A stretch of DNA of 64,000 nucleotides from Clostridia bacterium. GTDB taxonomy: Bacteria > Bacillota > Clostridia > Oscillospirales > QAKW01. Both the position numbers and the translations under genes were made by a program. Below, one piece after another: positions 51,671-60,197 of the stretch; the stretch's first letter is position 1, and every line of letters begins with the position of its first letter. Below the pieces are notes generated by a model. It ran no database searches. It was given only the letters and a program-made list of their open reading frames with translations, and was not told where the DNA came from. The stretch lies in assembly GCA_017464525.1 (NCBI GenBank), contig JAFTZM010000026.1, forward strand, positions 39,080 through 103,079, given 5' to 3'.

Positions 51671-52734
51671 GCCTTGGTCACAGCGCTGGCCAGCACCAGA
51701 TCCACCGCATAGTCCAGGATATGCTGATCCATGATCGCATCATCCCCCACAGCGGCAACATACTTGGCTACTTCGGTATAGCCGGCGGTGGTTGCATATT
51801 CCTCGGCGCTTTTGTCCAACGCCTCCTGGGTGGGGGTGTAGCCCTCCGCCTTGGCGATGGCATAGGCCACCAGCTGGCTTTCCACAATGGATCTTCCATA
51901 GCTTTCCGCCTGCGCATAGAAGGTATCTTCGTTGATGCTGTTGCCTGCTAAAAAGGCAGAGAGATCATCGTAGCTGTACTGGAGGGCCAGGGTCTCATAG
52001 TAGGCGATGAATTCCTCCTCGGCGCCCTCGACCAGCTTCTCGGGGAGCTTTTCGGCAAGGGTCGCATTCTCGATGGTGGCGGTCCACAGCTCGTCCTTGA
52101 TGCTGGTTTCCGCATCGGCCTTCTTTTCTGCCTCCAACTCAGCCTTGACCGCCTCCCGGAATTCAGCGGCGGTATTGACCTCGGACTTGATGGTGTGGGC
52201 CAGATCGTCGGTCAGTTCCTTATAATCGGCCCGCTCGGTGACGGAATTGATCTTGACTTCAAAGATGACATCCTGCCCGGCCAGCTCTTCGTTGCCGTAA
52301 TTTTCGGGGAAGGTCAGATTCAGCTTCACATCGGAGCCGATGGCCTTGCCTACCAGCCCCTCTTCGAAGCCATCGATAAAGCTGCCGCTGCCGATGGTGA
52401 GGCTCTGGTTATCGGCGGTGCCGCCTTCGAAGGCCACACCGTCCTTCAGGCCCTTATAATTGATGTTAACAGTATCGCCCAGCCGGACGGTGCCTTCGGT
52501 GAGGGTGATATCCTCCTGATAGCTTACATAACCGGAGTTTTTCAGCTCCTCATTCACGGCTACCTGCAGCTCATAATCGGAAACGCTGATCTCTACTGCG
52601 GTATAGCTAAGCCCCTTATATTCCCCGAGGGTCACATACTTTTCCGGGTCCACCTGGGAATAGGTAGCGGGGCTGCAGCCGGTAAATACCAGCAGGGCTG
52701 CCAGCAGCAGGGCAATGATCGCGGTCTTTTTCAT
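51667..52734 (-). CDS. FKBP-type peptidyl-prolyl isomerase lipoprotein (trigger-factor-like)
   Basis: A 355-residue lipoprotein with lipobox VFTGC (Cys near 20). The FKBP domain at about 83-168 (LGDTVNINYKGLKDG, GSGSFIDGFEEGLVGKAIG, LTFPENYG) is followed by helical C-terminal arms like those of trigger factor (EFREAVKAELEAEKK, LPEKLVEGAEEEF). It probably folds proteins outside the membrane. It overlaps plsC and DUF523 genes by ATGA, so all three are one operon. Confidence 0.88.
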   Translation of the reverse strand: MKKTAIIALLLAALLVFTGCSPATYSQVDPEKYVTLGEYKGLSYTAVEISVSDYELQVAVNEELKNSGYVSYQEDITLTEGTVRLGDTVNINYKGLKDGVAFEGGTADNQSLTIGSGSFIDGFEEGLVGKAIGSDVKLNLTFPENYGNEELAGQDVIFEVKINSVTERADYKELTDDLAHTIKSEVNTAAEFREAVKAELEAEKKADAETSIKDELWTATIENATLAEKLPEKLVEGAEEEFIAYYETLALQYSYDDLSAFLAGNSINEDTFYAQAESYGRSIVESQLVAYAIAKAEGYTPTQEALDKSAEEYATTAGYTEVAKYVAAVGDDAIMDQHILDYAVDLVLASAVTKA

Positions 52735-53462
52735 GAATTCAGTTCTCCTTTTAATTTATTTACTTCTGTTTCAATGAGCTTGCGCACCTTTTCGGGCAGC
52801 TCCTTCTGCTCCTCCCGGGAGAGGCCCTTGGTGGGAATAGGAGGCAGCACGCTCAGAATCACTCGGTCGCTGCGGAGCTTTTTGCCGTTGCCTTCAAAGA
52901 GCTTATAGGTTCCTTCGATGGCCACCGGCAGGATGGGAGCCTCGGCCTTGGTGGCCATCTTGAAGGCGCCGCCCTTGAATTCGGCAATCTCGCCGCCGTA
53001 GTTACGGGTGCCCTCCGGAGCGATGGTCACATTGATATTATTAGCCAGCAGTTCCGCTCCCTGATTGATGCAAAGCATTCCTGCCCGGGGGGAGGAGCGG
53101 TCGATGAAGATGCAATGGCCGGCCTTCATCCAATCGCTGATGCCGGGGGCTTTTTCCAGTTCCTTTTTGGCCACCATGGATTGGGTGTTGGGCATATGGG
53201 CGATAAGGGGAAAGGCATCCAGTAGGCTTTGGTGATTATAGACGGTGAGGGTGGCGTGATCGGGAATATTTTCCAGACCACGCATCTCCAGCTTCATTCC
53301 CATCACCTTAATGCAGCGCCGGCAGAAGCCCACGATCTTCTTGCGGCAATAGGCTTCATGCTTCACCGGATCCTTTTCCAATAATTTTGCTTTCAGCAGG
53401 CTGGGAAGATTGAGGATCAGATATCCCGCCACATACAAAAGCATTCCGATCGTACGGAGCAT
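52731..53462 (-). CDS. plsC: 1-acyl-sn-glycerol-3-phosphate acyltransferase
   Basis: PlsC makes phosphatidic acid from lysophosphatidic acid. The 243 residues carry the acyltransferase motifs VYNHQSLLDAFPL near 75 (NHxxxxD), FIDRSSPRAG near 117 and IAPEGTRNYGG near 145 (EGTR). An N-terminal hydrophobic segment anchors it to the membrane. AAAGGAGG 8-9 bp before the ATG. Confidence 0.9.
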   Translation of the reverse strand: MLRTIGMLLYVAGYLILNLPSLLKAKLLEKDPVKHEAYCRKKIVGFCRRCIKVMGMKLEMRGLENIPDHATLTVYNHQSLLDAFPLIAHMPNTQSMVAKKELEKAPGISDWMKAGHCIFIDRSSPRAGMLCINQGAELLANNINVTIAPEGTRNYGGEIAEFKGGAFKMATKAEAPILPVAIEGTYKLFEGNGKKLRSDRVILSVLPPIPTKGLSREEQKELPEKVRKLIETEVNKLKGELNS

Positions 53463-53494
53463 TTTGAACGCCTCCTTTAAAATTCATAAATATT

Positions 53495-53523
53495 ATTATA
53501 TCATTTTGAAAACCTTTCGTCAA
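53495..53523 (-). promoter_or_regulatory. Promoter of the plsC operon
   Basis: On the minus strand TTGACG (53523-53518), 17 bp, TATAAT (53500-53495). Confidence 0.75.
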
Positions 53524-53530
53524 TCAGCAC

Positions 53531-53559
53531 TTGTAATTTTCTGATAAATCTATTATAAT
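53531..53559 (+). promoter_or_regulatory. Promoter of the YbaK-type gene
   Basis: TTGTAA (53531-53536), 17 bp, TATAAT (53554-53559), divergent from the plsC promoter. Confidence 0.7.
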
Positions 53560-53589
53560 GTAGAAAACTGTTTTGTGAGGACCCGAAAA

Positions 53590-54054
53590 ATGTCTTGGGA
53601 AAAAGCGTATAATCATTTAAAAGAACGGGGAATGGCAGAGCGTGCCATTCAGTTTGAGGTCTCTTCCGCTACCGTGGCCCTGGCAGCTGCGGCGCTGAGC
53701 TGTGAGCCTGCTCATATTGCCAAGACCCTTTCCTTTGCGGATGGGGAGGGCTGTATCCTGGTGGTGGCCGCAGGAGACCGGAAGATCGATAATAAATCCT
53801 TCAAAGCCCGGTTCGGCTTCAAGCCCCGGATGCTTTCTGCGGAGCGTGTCTCGGAGCTGACCGGCCATCAGGTGGGCGGGGTCTGTCCCTTTGGGGTGGA
53901 TTGCCCGGTCTATCTGGATGAATCTCTCAAGCGATTTGAGACCGTTTATCCCGCCTGCGGCACCGCCAGCAGCGCTGTACGGCTCTCTCCGGAGGAGTTG
54001 TTTGAGCTGTCCGGAGCTCTGGATTGGGTGGATGTGACCAAGGCTTTTGAATAA
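53590..54054 (+). CDS. YbaK/EbsC-family aminoacyl-tRNA deacylase
   Basis: The 154-residue protein belongs to the ProX/YbaK editing-domain family. HIAKTLSF near 46 holds the conserved Lys, DRKIDNKSFKARFG near 65, VGGVCPFG near 96 and YPACGTASSAVRL near 122 are family blocks. Such proteins hydrolyse mischarged tRNAs, e.g. Cys- or Ala-tRNAPro. ATG 53590 has GAGG 9 bp upstream; an earlier in-frame GTG 53575 overlaps that site. Confidence 0.88.
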   Translation: MSWEKAYNHLKERGMAERAIQFEVSSATVALAAAALSCEPAHIAKTLSFADGEGCILVVAAGDRKIDNKSFKARFGFKPRMLSAERVSELTGHQVGGVCPFGVDCPVYLDESLKRFETVYPACGTASSAVRLSPEELFELSGALDWVDVTKAFE

Positions 54055-54063
54055 AAATTATGA

Positions 54064-54096
54064 AGCGAAAGGCATCTTTTTGTGCCTTTCGCTGAT
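54064..54096 (+). terminator. Terminator after the YbaK-type gene
   Basis: AGCGAAAGGCA and TGCCTTTCGCT form an 11 bp stem around a T-rich loop, followed by GATTTT. Confidence 0.65.
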
Positions 54097-54110
54097 TTTG
54101 CGTATTAAAC

Positions 54111-54139
54111 TTGCATTTTTTGCTTTAGCGTGGTAGAAT
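54111..54139 (+). promoter_or_regulatory. Promoter of hom-lysC-asd
   Basis: TTGCAT (54111-54116), 17 bp, TAGAAT (54134-54139) preceded by TGG. It contains CTTTAGCGTGGTAGAATG (54123-54140), which differs at two positions from the his promoter stretch at 6099-6116. Confidence 0.65.
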
Positions 54140-54156
54140 GTTCGTATTACAAAACC

Positions 54157-54188
54157 ATCTGTCCTCCTATGGTGGACAGATTTTAAAA
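54157..54188 (+). promoter_or_regulatory. Leader hairpin of hom-lysC-asd, possible attenuator
   Basis: ATCTGTCC and GGACAGAT (54157-54164, 54174-54181), extended by a CC/GG pair, are followed by TTTT and an A-run. It lies between the promoter and the hom ribosome site, so it could be a small attenuator. No leader peptide or T-box is visible. Confidence 0.45.
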
Positions 54189-54207
54189 ATGTCAACAGGA
54201 GTACATT

Positions 54208-55335
54208 ATGGTAATTGGATTAATGGGGTTTGGCACCATCGGTGCCGGTGTGTATGAGCTGGCCCGGGAGCTGCCGGGGCTGGAGGTGCGGCACGTACTG
54301 GATATCCGGGAGATCGGCATCCCCGAGCTGACCCATCGGGCAGAGGATCTCTGGGAGGATCCGGAGGTGGACACCGTGATCGAGGTCATGGGCGGTCTGC
54401 ATCCGGCCTATGAGTTTGTGACATCAGCGTTGCAGGCGGGCAAGAATGTGGTGACCGCCAATAAGTATCTGGTGGCCACCTATTACGATGAACTGCTGGC
54501 CCTTGCTCGGGAAAAGGGTGTGGCCTTCCGCTGCACCGCAGCGGTGGGCGGCGGTATCGGCTGGCTGACCGCTCTGGAGCGGGTGCGTCGGCTGGAGCCG
54601 GTGCTTTCGGTGGAAGGCATCATGAACGGTACCACCAACTACATTCTGACCAATATGACCCAGAACGGTCTTTCCTTTGAGATTGCCCTTTCCGAGGCGC
54701 AGGCGCTGGGCTATGCGGAGGCGGATCCTTCTGCGGATATCGACGGTCTGGATATTATGCATAAGTTGCTCCTTTCCGCCAATATCGCCTTTGATGTTTC
54801 GCTGAAGAAGGAAGAGATCCCGGTGTTCGGCATCCGGAATATTACCGACGAGGATGTCCGCAACTTCAAGGAGCACAGCCTCACCTGCAAGATCCTGGGT
54901 TCTGCCCGGCAGCAGGAGGGGAAGGTGGCGGCCTTTGTGCAGCCCACGCTGCTGGCGGCCGATTCTTTGACCGCTTCGGTGCCCACCAACTTCAACCTGA
55001 TCTCCTATGAGACCGCCTATACCGGCAAGATGAGCTTTTACGGCCAGGGCGCCGGCCGGTATCCCACCGCCGCCAATGTGGTGCAGGATTGCCTGGATCT
55101 GGCAGGCGGGGTGCAGGATTTCTATTCTCTGCAGTCTGCTGCCGCTGCGGTAGATAATTCCATTGCCCGCTACCGCTATTACCTCCGCACCGCCAGCCTG
55201 AAACGGGTGACGGTGGCCGAGGAGCATTGGGGCAATGCGGTGGTCACCAAGGCCATGACGGTGACCGAAATGAAAAAACTCTATGATGAATTGAAAGGCG
55301 AGGACGAAAAGCTCTTTATTGCAGCCATCGGTTAA
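54208..55335 (+). CDS. hom: Homoserine dehydrogenase, short form
   Basis: Hom reduces aspartate semialdehyde to homoserine. The NAD(P) loop IGLMGFGTIGAGV opens the protein. VVTANKYLVATYY near 91 and GIMNGTTNYILTNM near 138, AQALGYAEADPSADIDGLDI near 166 (catalytic Lys/Asp region) follow. The 375 residues end without a recognisable ACT domain, unlike the ~430-residue feedback-controlled form, so threonine inhibition may be weak or act elsewhere. AGGAG precedes the ATG. Confidence 0.92.
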   Translation: MVIGLMGFGTIGAGVYELARELPGLEVRHVLDIREIGIPELTHRAEDLWEDPEVDTVIEVMGGLHPAYEFVTSALQAGKNVVTANKYLVATYYDELLALAREKGVAFRCTAAVGGGIGWLTALERVRRLEPVLSVEGIMNGTTNYILTNMTQNGLSFEIALSEAQALGYAEADPSADIDGLDIMHKLLLSANIAFDVSLKKEEIPVFGIRNITDEDVRNFKEHSLTCKILGSARQQEGKVAAFVQPTLLAADSLTASVPTNFNLISYETAYTGKMSFYGQGAGRYPTAANVVQDCLDLAGGVQDFYSLQSAAAAVDNSIARYRYYLRTASLKRVTVAEEHWGNAVVTKAMTVTEMKKLYDELKGEDEKLFIAAIG

Positions 55336-55340
55336 AAAGT

Positions 55341-56657
55341 ATGTTAAAAGTATTGAAATTCGGCGGATCCTCCATGGCGGATGCGATCCAATATAAAAAA
55401 GTAAAGGAGATCGTGGAGGCGGATCCTGCCCGGCGGGTGGTGGTGGTCTCTGCGGCAGGCAAACGGTTCAAGGAGGATCATAAGCTCACCGACCTTTTGT
55501 ATCTCTGCCACGCCCACTTGAAGTACGGCGTTTCCTGTGAGCCGGTCTTTGATATGATCAAGGACCGTTATATCGAGATCAAAAGGGATCTGGGCCTGAA
55601 GGTCAACATCGAGGATGAGTTGCTGAAGCTTCGCCAGAAGATGGGGGCCGGCATCAGCGAGGAGGAGCTGGTCTCCCGGGGGGAATATTTTTCCGCTATG
55701 TTGATGGCCGATTATCTGGGCTTTGAATTTGTGGATGCCGCCCATTGGCTGAAATTTGCCTTCGACGGTTCCATCGATAAGGAAGCCTCTTATGCGGCTT
55801 TGGTCAAGCTGGCAGAGGGCAGAAGGGTGGTCATCCCCGGGTTCTACGGCATCATGCCGGACGGCCGCATCAAGACCCTCACCCGGGGCGGCTCCGATAT
55901 TACCGGTGCCCTGGCTGCTGCCGCACTTGATGCGGATGTATATGAGAACTGGACGGATGTTTCCGGCATCCTGATGGCCGATCCCCGCATCGTGGAGGAT
56001 CCCCAGCCCATCGAGCGGGTCACCTATAATGAGCTGCGGGAGTTGAGCCACGCCGGTGCGCAGGTGCTTCATGAGGGAACCATCTACCCGGTACGGGAGA
56101 AGAACATTCCTCTGAATATTCGCAACACCAATGAGCCGGAGCATCCCGGTACCATGATCATGGAATCCTTCGATGATTCTCTGGATACCGAATCCCGCTT
56201 CATCACCGGCATCGCCGGCAAAAAGGATTATTCCATCGTCACCATCACCAAAAACGGTCTTTCCTCTGCGGTGGGAGAGCTGCGGCGGATCCTGGAGGCC
56301 TTTGAAAATCAGAATGTGCCTATCGATTATGTGCCCTCCGGCATCGATACGGTTTCGCTGGTCATGGATTCCGGCAAGGTCTCCAAATGCCTCTATTCCA
56401 TTCTGGGCGAGCTGCAGAAAAAGATCAAGCCCGATCACATCAAGGTGACCGATGAGATCGCCATTGTGGCGGCGGTGGGCCGTAAAATGGCCTTCCGGGC
56501 CGGTGTTTCCGGTAAGATCTTCGAGCGGCTGGGCAAGCATGGCATCAGCATCCGGATGATCTCTCAGGGCCCCGATGAAATGAATATTATCGTCGGTGTG
56601 GATAATAAGGATTATGAGAACGCCATCCGCGTATTATATAATAGTTTTGTAAAGTGA
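55341..56657 (+). CDS. lysC: Aspartate kinase
   Basis: The first enzyme of the aspartate family. The 438 residues begin VLKFGGSSMADAIQ (kinase loop), with SRGEYFSAMLMADYLG near 112 and TLTRGGSDITGALAA near 180. Two ACT domains occupy about 290-435 (IVTITKNGLSSAVGELRRIL, VAAVGRKMAFRAG), so allosteric control by an amino acid is expected. It starts 5 bp after hom. Confidence 0.93.
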   Translation: MLKVLKFGGSSMADAIQYKKVKEIVEADPARRVVVVSAAGKRFKEDHKLTDLLYLCHAHLKYGVSCEPVFDMIKDRYIEIKRDLGLKVNIEDELLKLRQKMGAGISEEELVSRGEYFSAMLMADYLGFEFVDAAHWLKFAFDGSIDKEASYAALVKLAEGRRVVIPGFYGIMPDGRIKTLTRGGSDITGALAAAALDADVYENWTDVSGILMADPRIVEDPQPIERVTYNELRELSHAGAQVLHEGTIYPVREKNIPLNIRNTNEPEHPGTMIMESFDDSLDTESRFITGIAGKKDYSIVTITKNGLSSAVGELRRILEAFENQNVPIDYVPSGIDTVSLVMDSGKVSKCLYSILGELQKKIKPDHIKVTDEIAIVAAVGRKMAFRAGVSGKIFERLGKHGISIRMISQGPDEMNIIVGVDNKDYENAIRVLYNSFVK

Positions 56658-56668
56658 GGTAATAAACC

Positions 56669-57658
56669 ATGAAAAATGTTGCAATTTTAGGTGCCACCGG
56701 TGCGGTGGGCCGTGAGATGCTGAAGGTTCTGGAAGAGCGGAATTTTCCTGTCGGCAAGCTGAAGCTGCTGGCCAGCGAAAGAAGCGTCGGCAAGCTGATC
56801 CCCTTCAAGGGACAGGAGATCGCCGTGGAACTGGCCGATGAAAATGCCTTCGAGGGGATGGATCTGGTGCTGGGCGCCGCCTCCAACGAGCTGGCAAAGC
56901 GGCTGGCTCCCGCCATTGTGAAGGCCGGTGCGGTCTTTGTGGATAACTCCAGCGCCTTCCGGATGGATCCCGATGTTCCCCTCATCGTTCCTGAGGTCAA
57001 CGGCGAGGATGTGAAGAACCACAAGGGCATCATCTCCAATCCCAACTGCTCCACCATCATCACCCTGACCGCAGTAAACGCCCTCAATAAGATCAGCCCC
57101 ATCAAAACCATGATCGCCTCTACTTATCAGGCGGTTTCCGGTGCCGGTGCCGGCGGTCCCATTGAGCTGATGGGCGAGGTGGAAGCCCTTTCCAAGGGTG
57201 AAGCCTATGAGAATACCGTATTCCCCTATCAGATCGCCTATAATGTTATTCCCCAGATCGGCGGCGAGTCCACCGAGGGCTACACCACCGAGGAAATGAA
57301 GATGCAGAATGAAGGCCGCAAGATCATGCATCTCCCCGAGCTGCTGGTCAACTGCACCTGCATCCGTGTTCCCGTTGTTCGCAGCCACTCCATCTCTGTC
57401 ACCGTTAAGACCGAAAAGCCCATCTCCGTCGAAGAGGCCCGCAATATCATCGCCCAAGCCCCCGGCTGTAAGCTGGTAGATGATCTTCCCAATAAGGTCT
57501 ACCCCATGCCCCTCGATACCACCGATCAGGATCTCGTCTTCGTCGGCCGCATCCGCAAGGATCTCACCGATGAAAACGGTTTGGCGATCTGGTGCTGTGG
57601 GGATCAGGTCCGCAAGGGTGCAGCCACCAACGCCATCCAAATTGCAGAGTTATTATAA
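56669..57658 (+). CDS. asd: Aspartate-semialdehyde dehydrogenase
   Basis: Asd reduces aspartyl phosphate. NADP loop ILGATGAVGREML at the start, the catalytic Cys in ISNPNCSTIITL near 128, TYQAVSGAGAGG near 152 and RVPVVRSHSISV near 233 are all present; 329 residues is normal. The third gene of the operon, it completes the route from aspartate to homoserine with lysC and hom. Confidence 0.95.
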   Translation: MKNVAILGATGAVGREMLKVLEERNFPVGKLKLLASERSVGKLIPFKGQEIAVELADENAFEGMDLVLGAASNELAKRLAPAIVKAGAVFVDNSSAFRMDPDVPLIVPEVNGEDVKNHKGIISNPNCSTIITLTAVNALNKISPIKTMIASTYQAVSGAGAGGPIELMGEVEALSKGEAYENTVFPYQIAYNVIPQIGGESTEGYTTEEMKMQNEGRKIMHLPELLVNCTCIRVPVVRSHSISVTVKTEKPISVEEARNIIAQAPGCKLVDDLPNKVYPMPLDTTDQDLVFVGRIRKDLTDENGLAIWCCGDQVRKGAATNAIQIAELL

Positions 57659-57762
57659 AAAACCGCTGAAAAGCAGCATTTCTTCCGCTTTTCCCGCCTC
57701 GGCGTATCGACACGCCGAGGCGGGAGAAAGCGAAAGCTCTACTACTTTTGAGCGGTTTTTAT
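57659..57762 (+). terminator. Compound terminator after asd
   Basis: An outer inverted repeat AAAAACCGCT...AGCGGTTTTT (57658-57667, 57751-57760) encloses an inner hairpin of about 20 bp, CGCTTTTCCCGCCTCGGCGT with ACGCCGAGGCGGGAGAAAGCG, loop ATCGAC. This is far larger than a normal terminator and extends to the next promoter. Confidence 0.75.
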
Positions 57763-57790
57763 TGTAAATTTCTGTGTCAGATGATATGAT
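57762..57790 (+). promoter_or_regulatory. Promoter of the ceramidase-like gene
   Basis: TTGTAA (57762-57767), 17 bp, TATGAT (57785-57790); AAAGGAG at 57804-57810. Confidence 0.6.
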
Positions 57791-57818
57791 AGAAAAAACT
57801 TATAAAGGAGATAGGATC

Positions 57819-59111
57819 ATGAGAGCGGCATTTTATGAAAAAGAGATCACGCCTCCTATCGGGAGCGACATACCGGGTTATTACAAAAACCGTTACACCG
57901 TTGGGGTGAAGGATAAGCTTTATGCCAAGGCGGCGGTCTTTGAGGATGGCAGCGGCAATATCGCCGCCTTGCTGGTGTTGGATGCGGTCTGTGTTACCCG
58001 TGCTTTTTGCGAAGCGATCAAGACCCGGGCGGAAGCCTTTACCGGTATTCCGACGAAAAAGATTGCCGTCATCGCCAACCATACCCACTACGGAATTCCC
58101 GGCGGGGATCTCCGCTCTGAGCGGGATGAGGAATTTATGTCGCTGATGGAGCGGCTCTGCGCCGATACCATCACTCTGGCGTGGCAACGGCTGGAGCCCT
58201 GCACCCTTGCCTATGGAATTGGGCAGGAAAGTACCACTCCATTCAATCGGGATTACATCCTGCAGGATGGGGCGATCGTGACCAATCCCGGCAAGTTCCG
58301 GGATCAGATCCTGCGTCCCTACGGAGATATTGACCCTGATCTGCCGGTTCTGACGGTGAAAAACACCCAAGACGGGGTGATGGGCGCCATCTTTACCTTT
58401 GCTCTGCACGAGGATACCACCGGCGGGCTGGAGTACAGCGGCGATTACGCCTCCGAGATCTCCTACGCCCTGAAGGAGCGGTACGGCCAGCAGGCGGTTT
58501 CCGTTTATCTGCCCGGCTACAGCGGGGATATCAACCATGTGGATCAGCTGGGCGGAATCCGCCGCACCCATCGGGAGATCGGGCGCATCATTGCCGGGGA
58601 GCTGTTACGGGTGATGGAGGAAGCCAGCGTACCGGTGGAGGGAAAGGCTCTCCGGATGGAGTACCGGGAGCTGCCCATGGAGCGCCGCCGGGCCACCTCC
58701 GAGCAGATCGCCTATGCACGGTGGGTGGCGGAGGATCGCAAGGCCCGCAAGGATAAATATGATATGACCGGCCAGAACGCCCCCCTTCTGCTGGAATATG
58801 AGGAAGCTGTCCGGGATGGCGGCAACCGGGTGGAGGTCATCATCCAGATCCTGAAGCTGGGGGATGTCTGGATCTTTATCACCCCCTTTGAGGTATACCA
58901 CAAGTACGGAAATGACATTAAGGCCGGCTTCCCCGGTGAAAAATGGCTGATCTCGGAGCTTGCCAACATGGAGAGCAGCTATATCCCCGTTCCGGAGCTT
59001 TTCGACACCGCCGCTTATCCTGCCCAGCTATGCTACGGCAGTTGGATGGAGGTCAGCGCCGGCCAAAAGCTGGTGGAGGGCGTTCTGCGGCTGGCGGAGG
59101 AAATGAAATAA
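57819..59111 (+). CDS. Neutral/alkaline ceramidase-like (N-terminal domain) hydrolase
   Basis: The 430-residue protein resembles the zinc-dependent neutral ceramidase N-domain: YEKEITPPIGSDIPGYY at the start, ANHTHYGIPGGDL near 85 (zinc histidines), FALHEDTTGG near 200 and YLPGYSGDINHVD near 228 (catalytic-Ser-like region). No signal peptide, so the substrate is intracellular and ceramide itself is unlikely; the family has many uncharacterised bacterial members. ATG 57819 is 8 bp after AAAGGAG. Confidence 0.75.
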   Translation: MRAAFYEKEITPPIGSDIPGYYKNRYTVGVKDKLYAKAAVFEDGSGNIAALLVLDAVCVTRAFCEAIKTRAEAFTGIPTKKIAVIANHTHYGIPGGDLRSERDEEFMSLMERLCADTITLAWQRLEPCTLAYGIGQESTTPFNRDYILQDGAIVTNPGKFRDQILRPYGDIDPDLPVLTVKNTQDGVMGAIFTFALHEDTTGGLEYSGDYASEISYALKERYGQQAVSVYLPGYSGDINHVDQLGGIRRTHREIGRIIAGELLRVMEEASVPVEGKALRMEYRELPMERRRATSEQIAYARWVAEDRKARKDKYDMTGQNAPLLLEYEEAVRDGGNRVEVIIQILKLGDVWIFITPFEVYHKYGNDIKAGFPGEKWLISELANMESSYIPVPELFDTAAYPAQLCYGSWMEVSAGQKLVEGVLRLAEEMK

Positions 59112-59123
59112 TTTTCGTCCTTA

Positions 59124-59152
59124 TTGAATTTACCGGTTCTACGTGGTAAAAT
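59124..59152 (+). promoter_or_regulatory. Promoter of the DUF2953-gerW pair
   Basis: TTGAAT (59124-59129), 17 bp, TAAAAT (59147-59152) with TGG upstream of the -10. It looks like a vegetative rather than a sporulation-sigma promoter. Confidence 0.65.
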
Positions 59153-59187
59153 GAATATAAAGATACTGCCGGAAGGAGGCGTAAAGG

Positions 59188-59817
59188 GTGCTTGTATTAA
59201 AGATCATCGGGATCGTTTTGGCGGTTCTCCTTGCCTTACTGGCAATCATCCTGCTGCTTTCGGTGGATGTGATCCTGCGGGTGGACGAGCAAAAGGGTGC
59301 CCGGGTGCTTTTTCGCGTATTGGGGTTTACTTTTAAGGAAAATAAAAAGCGAAAACCCCAAAAAGAGGGAAAAAAGAAGAAGGAAAAAAAGGTAAAGCCC
59401 ACCTTATCCAACAGTTTAAAAAAGGTCTTGGGGATCTCTCACCTGGATCGGGAGTCCATGGAGGAGGAAGGATTTGGCAGTACCCTGCGGGAAACGGTGG
59501 AGTTGGTGAAGCTTCTGCTGGATCGGGTAGGGTGGATGCTGAGCCATCTGAAGATCCCCCGCTGCCATATCACGGTGGTGACCGGCGGAGAGGATGCGGC
59601 TATGGAATACGGCCTGGCCTGCGCCACGCTGTATCCGTTGGTGGGATATCTGCAGGAGCGTGCACGGGTACGCAAGAGGGGGCTGCGGCTGGAGATCGGA
59701 TGCGATTACAGCCGGAAGAATTCCCTTTTTGAGCTGGATCTGGCGATCCGGATCCGGGTATATCATGTGGCCGCCGCTGCCGTGCAAATTGTAATAAATA
59801 ATTTGAAGGAGTCCTGA
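59188..59817 (+). CDS. DUF2953 membrane-anchored protein (YtfI-like)
   Basis: A 209-residue protein with one N-terminal transmembrane helix (about 4-27), a very basic stretch (KENKKRKPQKEGKKKKEKK near 50-70) and a C-terminal DUF2953 domain. The GTG 59188 start has AAGGAGG 8 bp upstream. It is paired with gerW, as ytfI-ytfJ are in Bacillus, so a sporulation/spore-membrane role is likely. Confidence 0.85.
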   Translation: MLVLKIIGIVLAVLLALLAIILLLSVDVILRVDEQKGARVLFRVLGFTFKENKKRKPQKEGKKKKEKKVKPTLSNSLKKVLGISHLDRESMEEEGFGSTLRETVELVKLLLDRVGWMLSHLKIPRCHITVVTGGEDAAMEYGLACATLYPLVGYLQERARVRKRGLRLEIGCDYSRKNSLFELDLAIRIRVYHVAAAAVQIVINNLKES

Positions 59818-59819
59818 AG

Positions 59820-60197
59820 ATGGAACAGAATAACTTAATGAATATGCTCAATTTTGTGGCCGACCAGACCATGGCCCTCACCAAGGAGAACAGTGTGTTG
59901 GGGGAGCCGGTGGAAAAGGACGGCGTGACGGTGATCCCTGTTTCCAAGCTGACGGTGGGCTTTGCCGGCGGCGGTGCCGATGTGGTAGATGCCGGTAAAA
60001 AGAAACGCCGCCATCCGGCTGGCGGCGGGGCGCAGGTCTCCATGACCCCCATGAGCTTTGTGGTGATCAGCGGGGGAGAGGCGCAGGTGCTCAACATCAG
60101 CGCCCCGGCCAACGCTTCTAAAAACGATATCATCAACACGGTGGTAGATGCGGTGAAAGATTTTATGAATAAGAAAAAAGAACAACAGGCCGATTAG
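59820..60197 (+). CDS. gerW: GerW/YtfJ-family spore protein
   Basis: The 125 residues match GerW (YtfJ), a spore inner-membrane-associated protein needed for some germinant responses in Bacillus. NSVLGEPVEKDGVTVIPVSKL near 27 and GFAGGGADVVD are typical. It starts 2 bp after DUF2953. Its stop overlaps that of the convergent phosphopantetheinyl transferase gene. It is the best sequence evidence here that the host sporulates. Confidence 0.92.
   Translation: MEQNNLMNMLNFVADQTMALTKENSVLGEPVEKDGVTVIPVSKLTVGFAGGGADVVDAGKKKRRHPAGGGAQVSMTPMSFVVISGGEAQVLNISAPANASKNDIINTVVDAVKDFMNKKKEQQAD

Noticed and set aside
54140..54207. T-box or leader-peptide attenuator ahead of hom
   Set aside because: No T-box sequence, no Thr/Met-rich leader peptide; only one small hairpin is visible.
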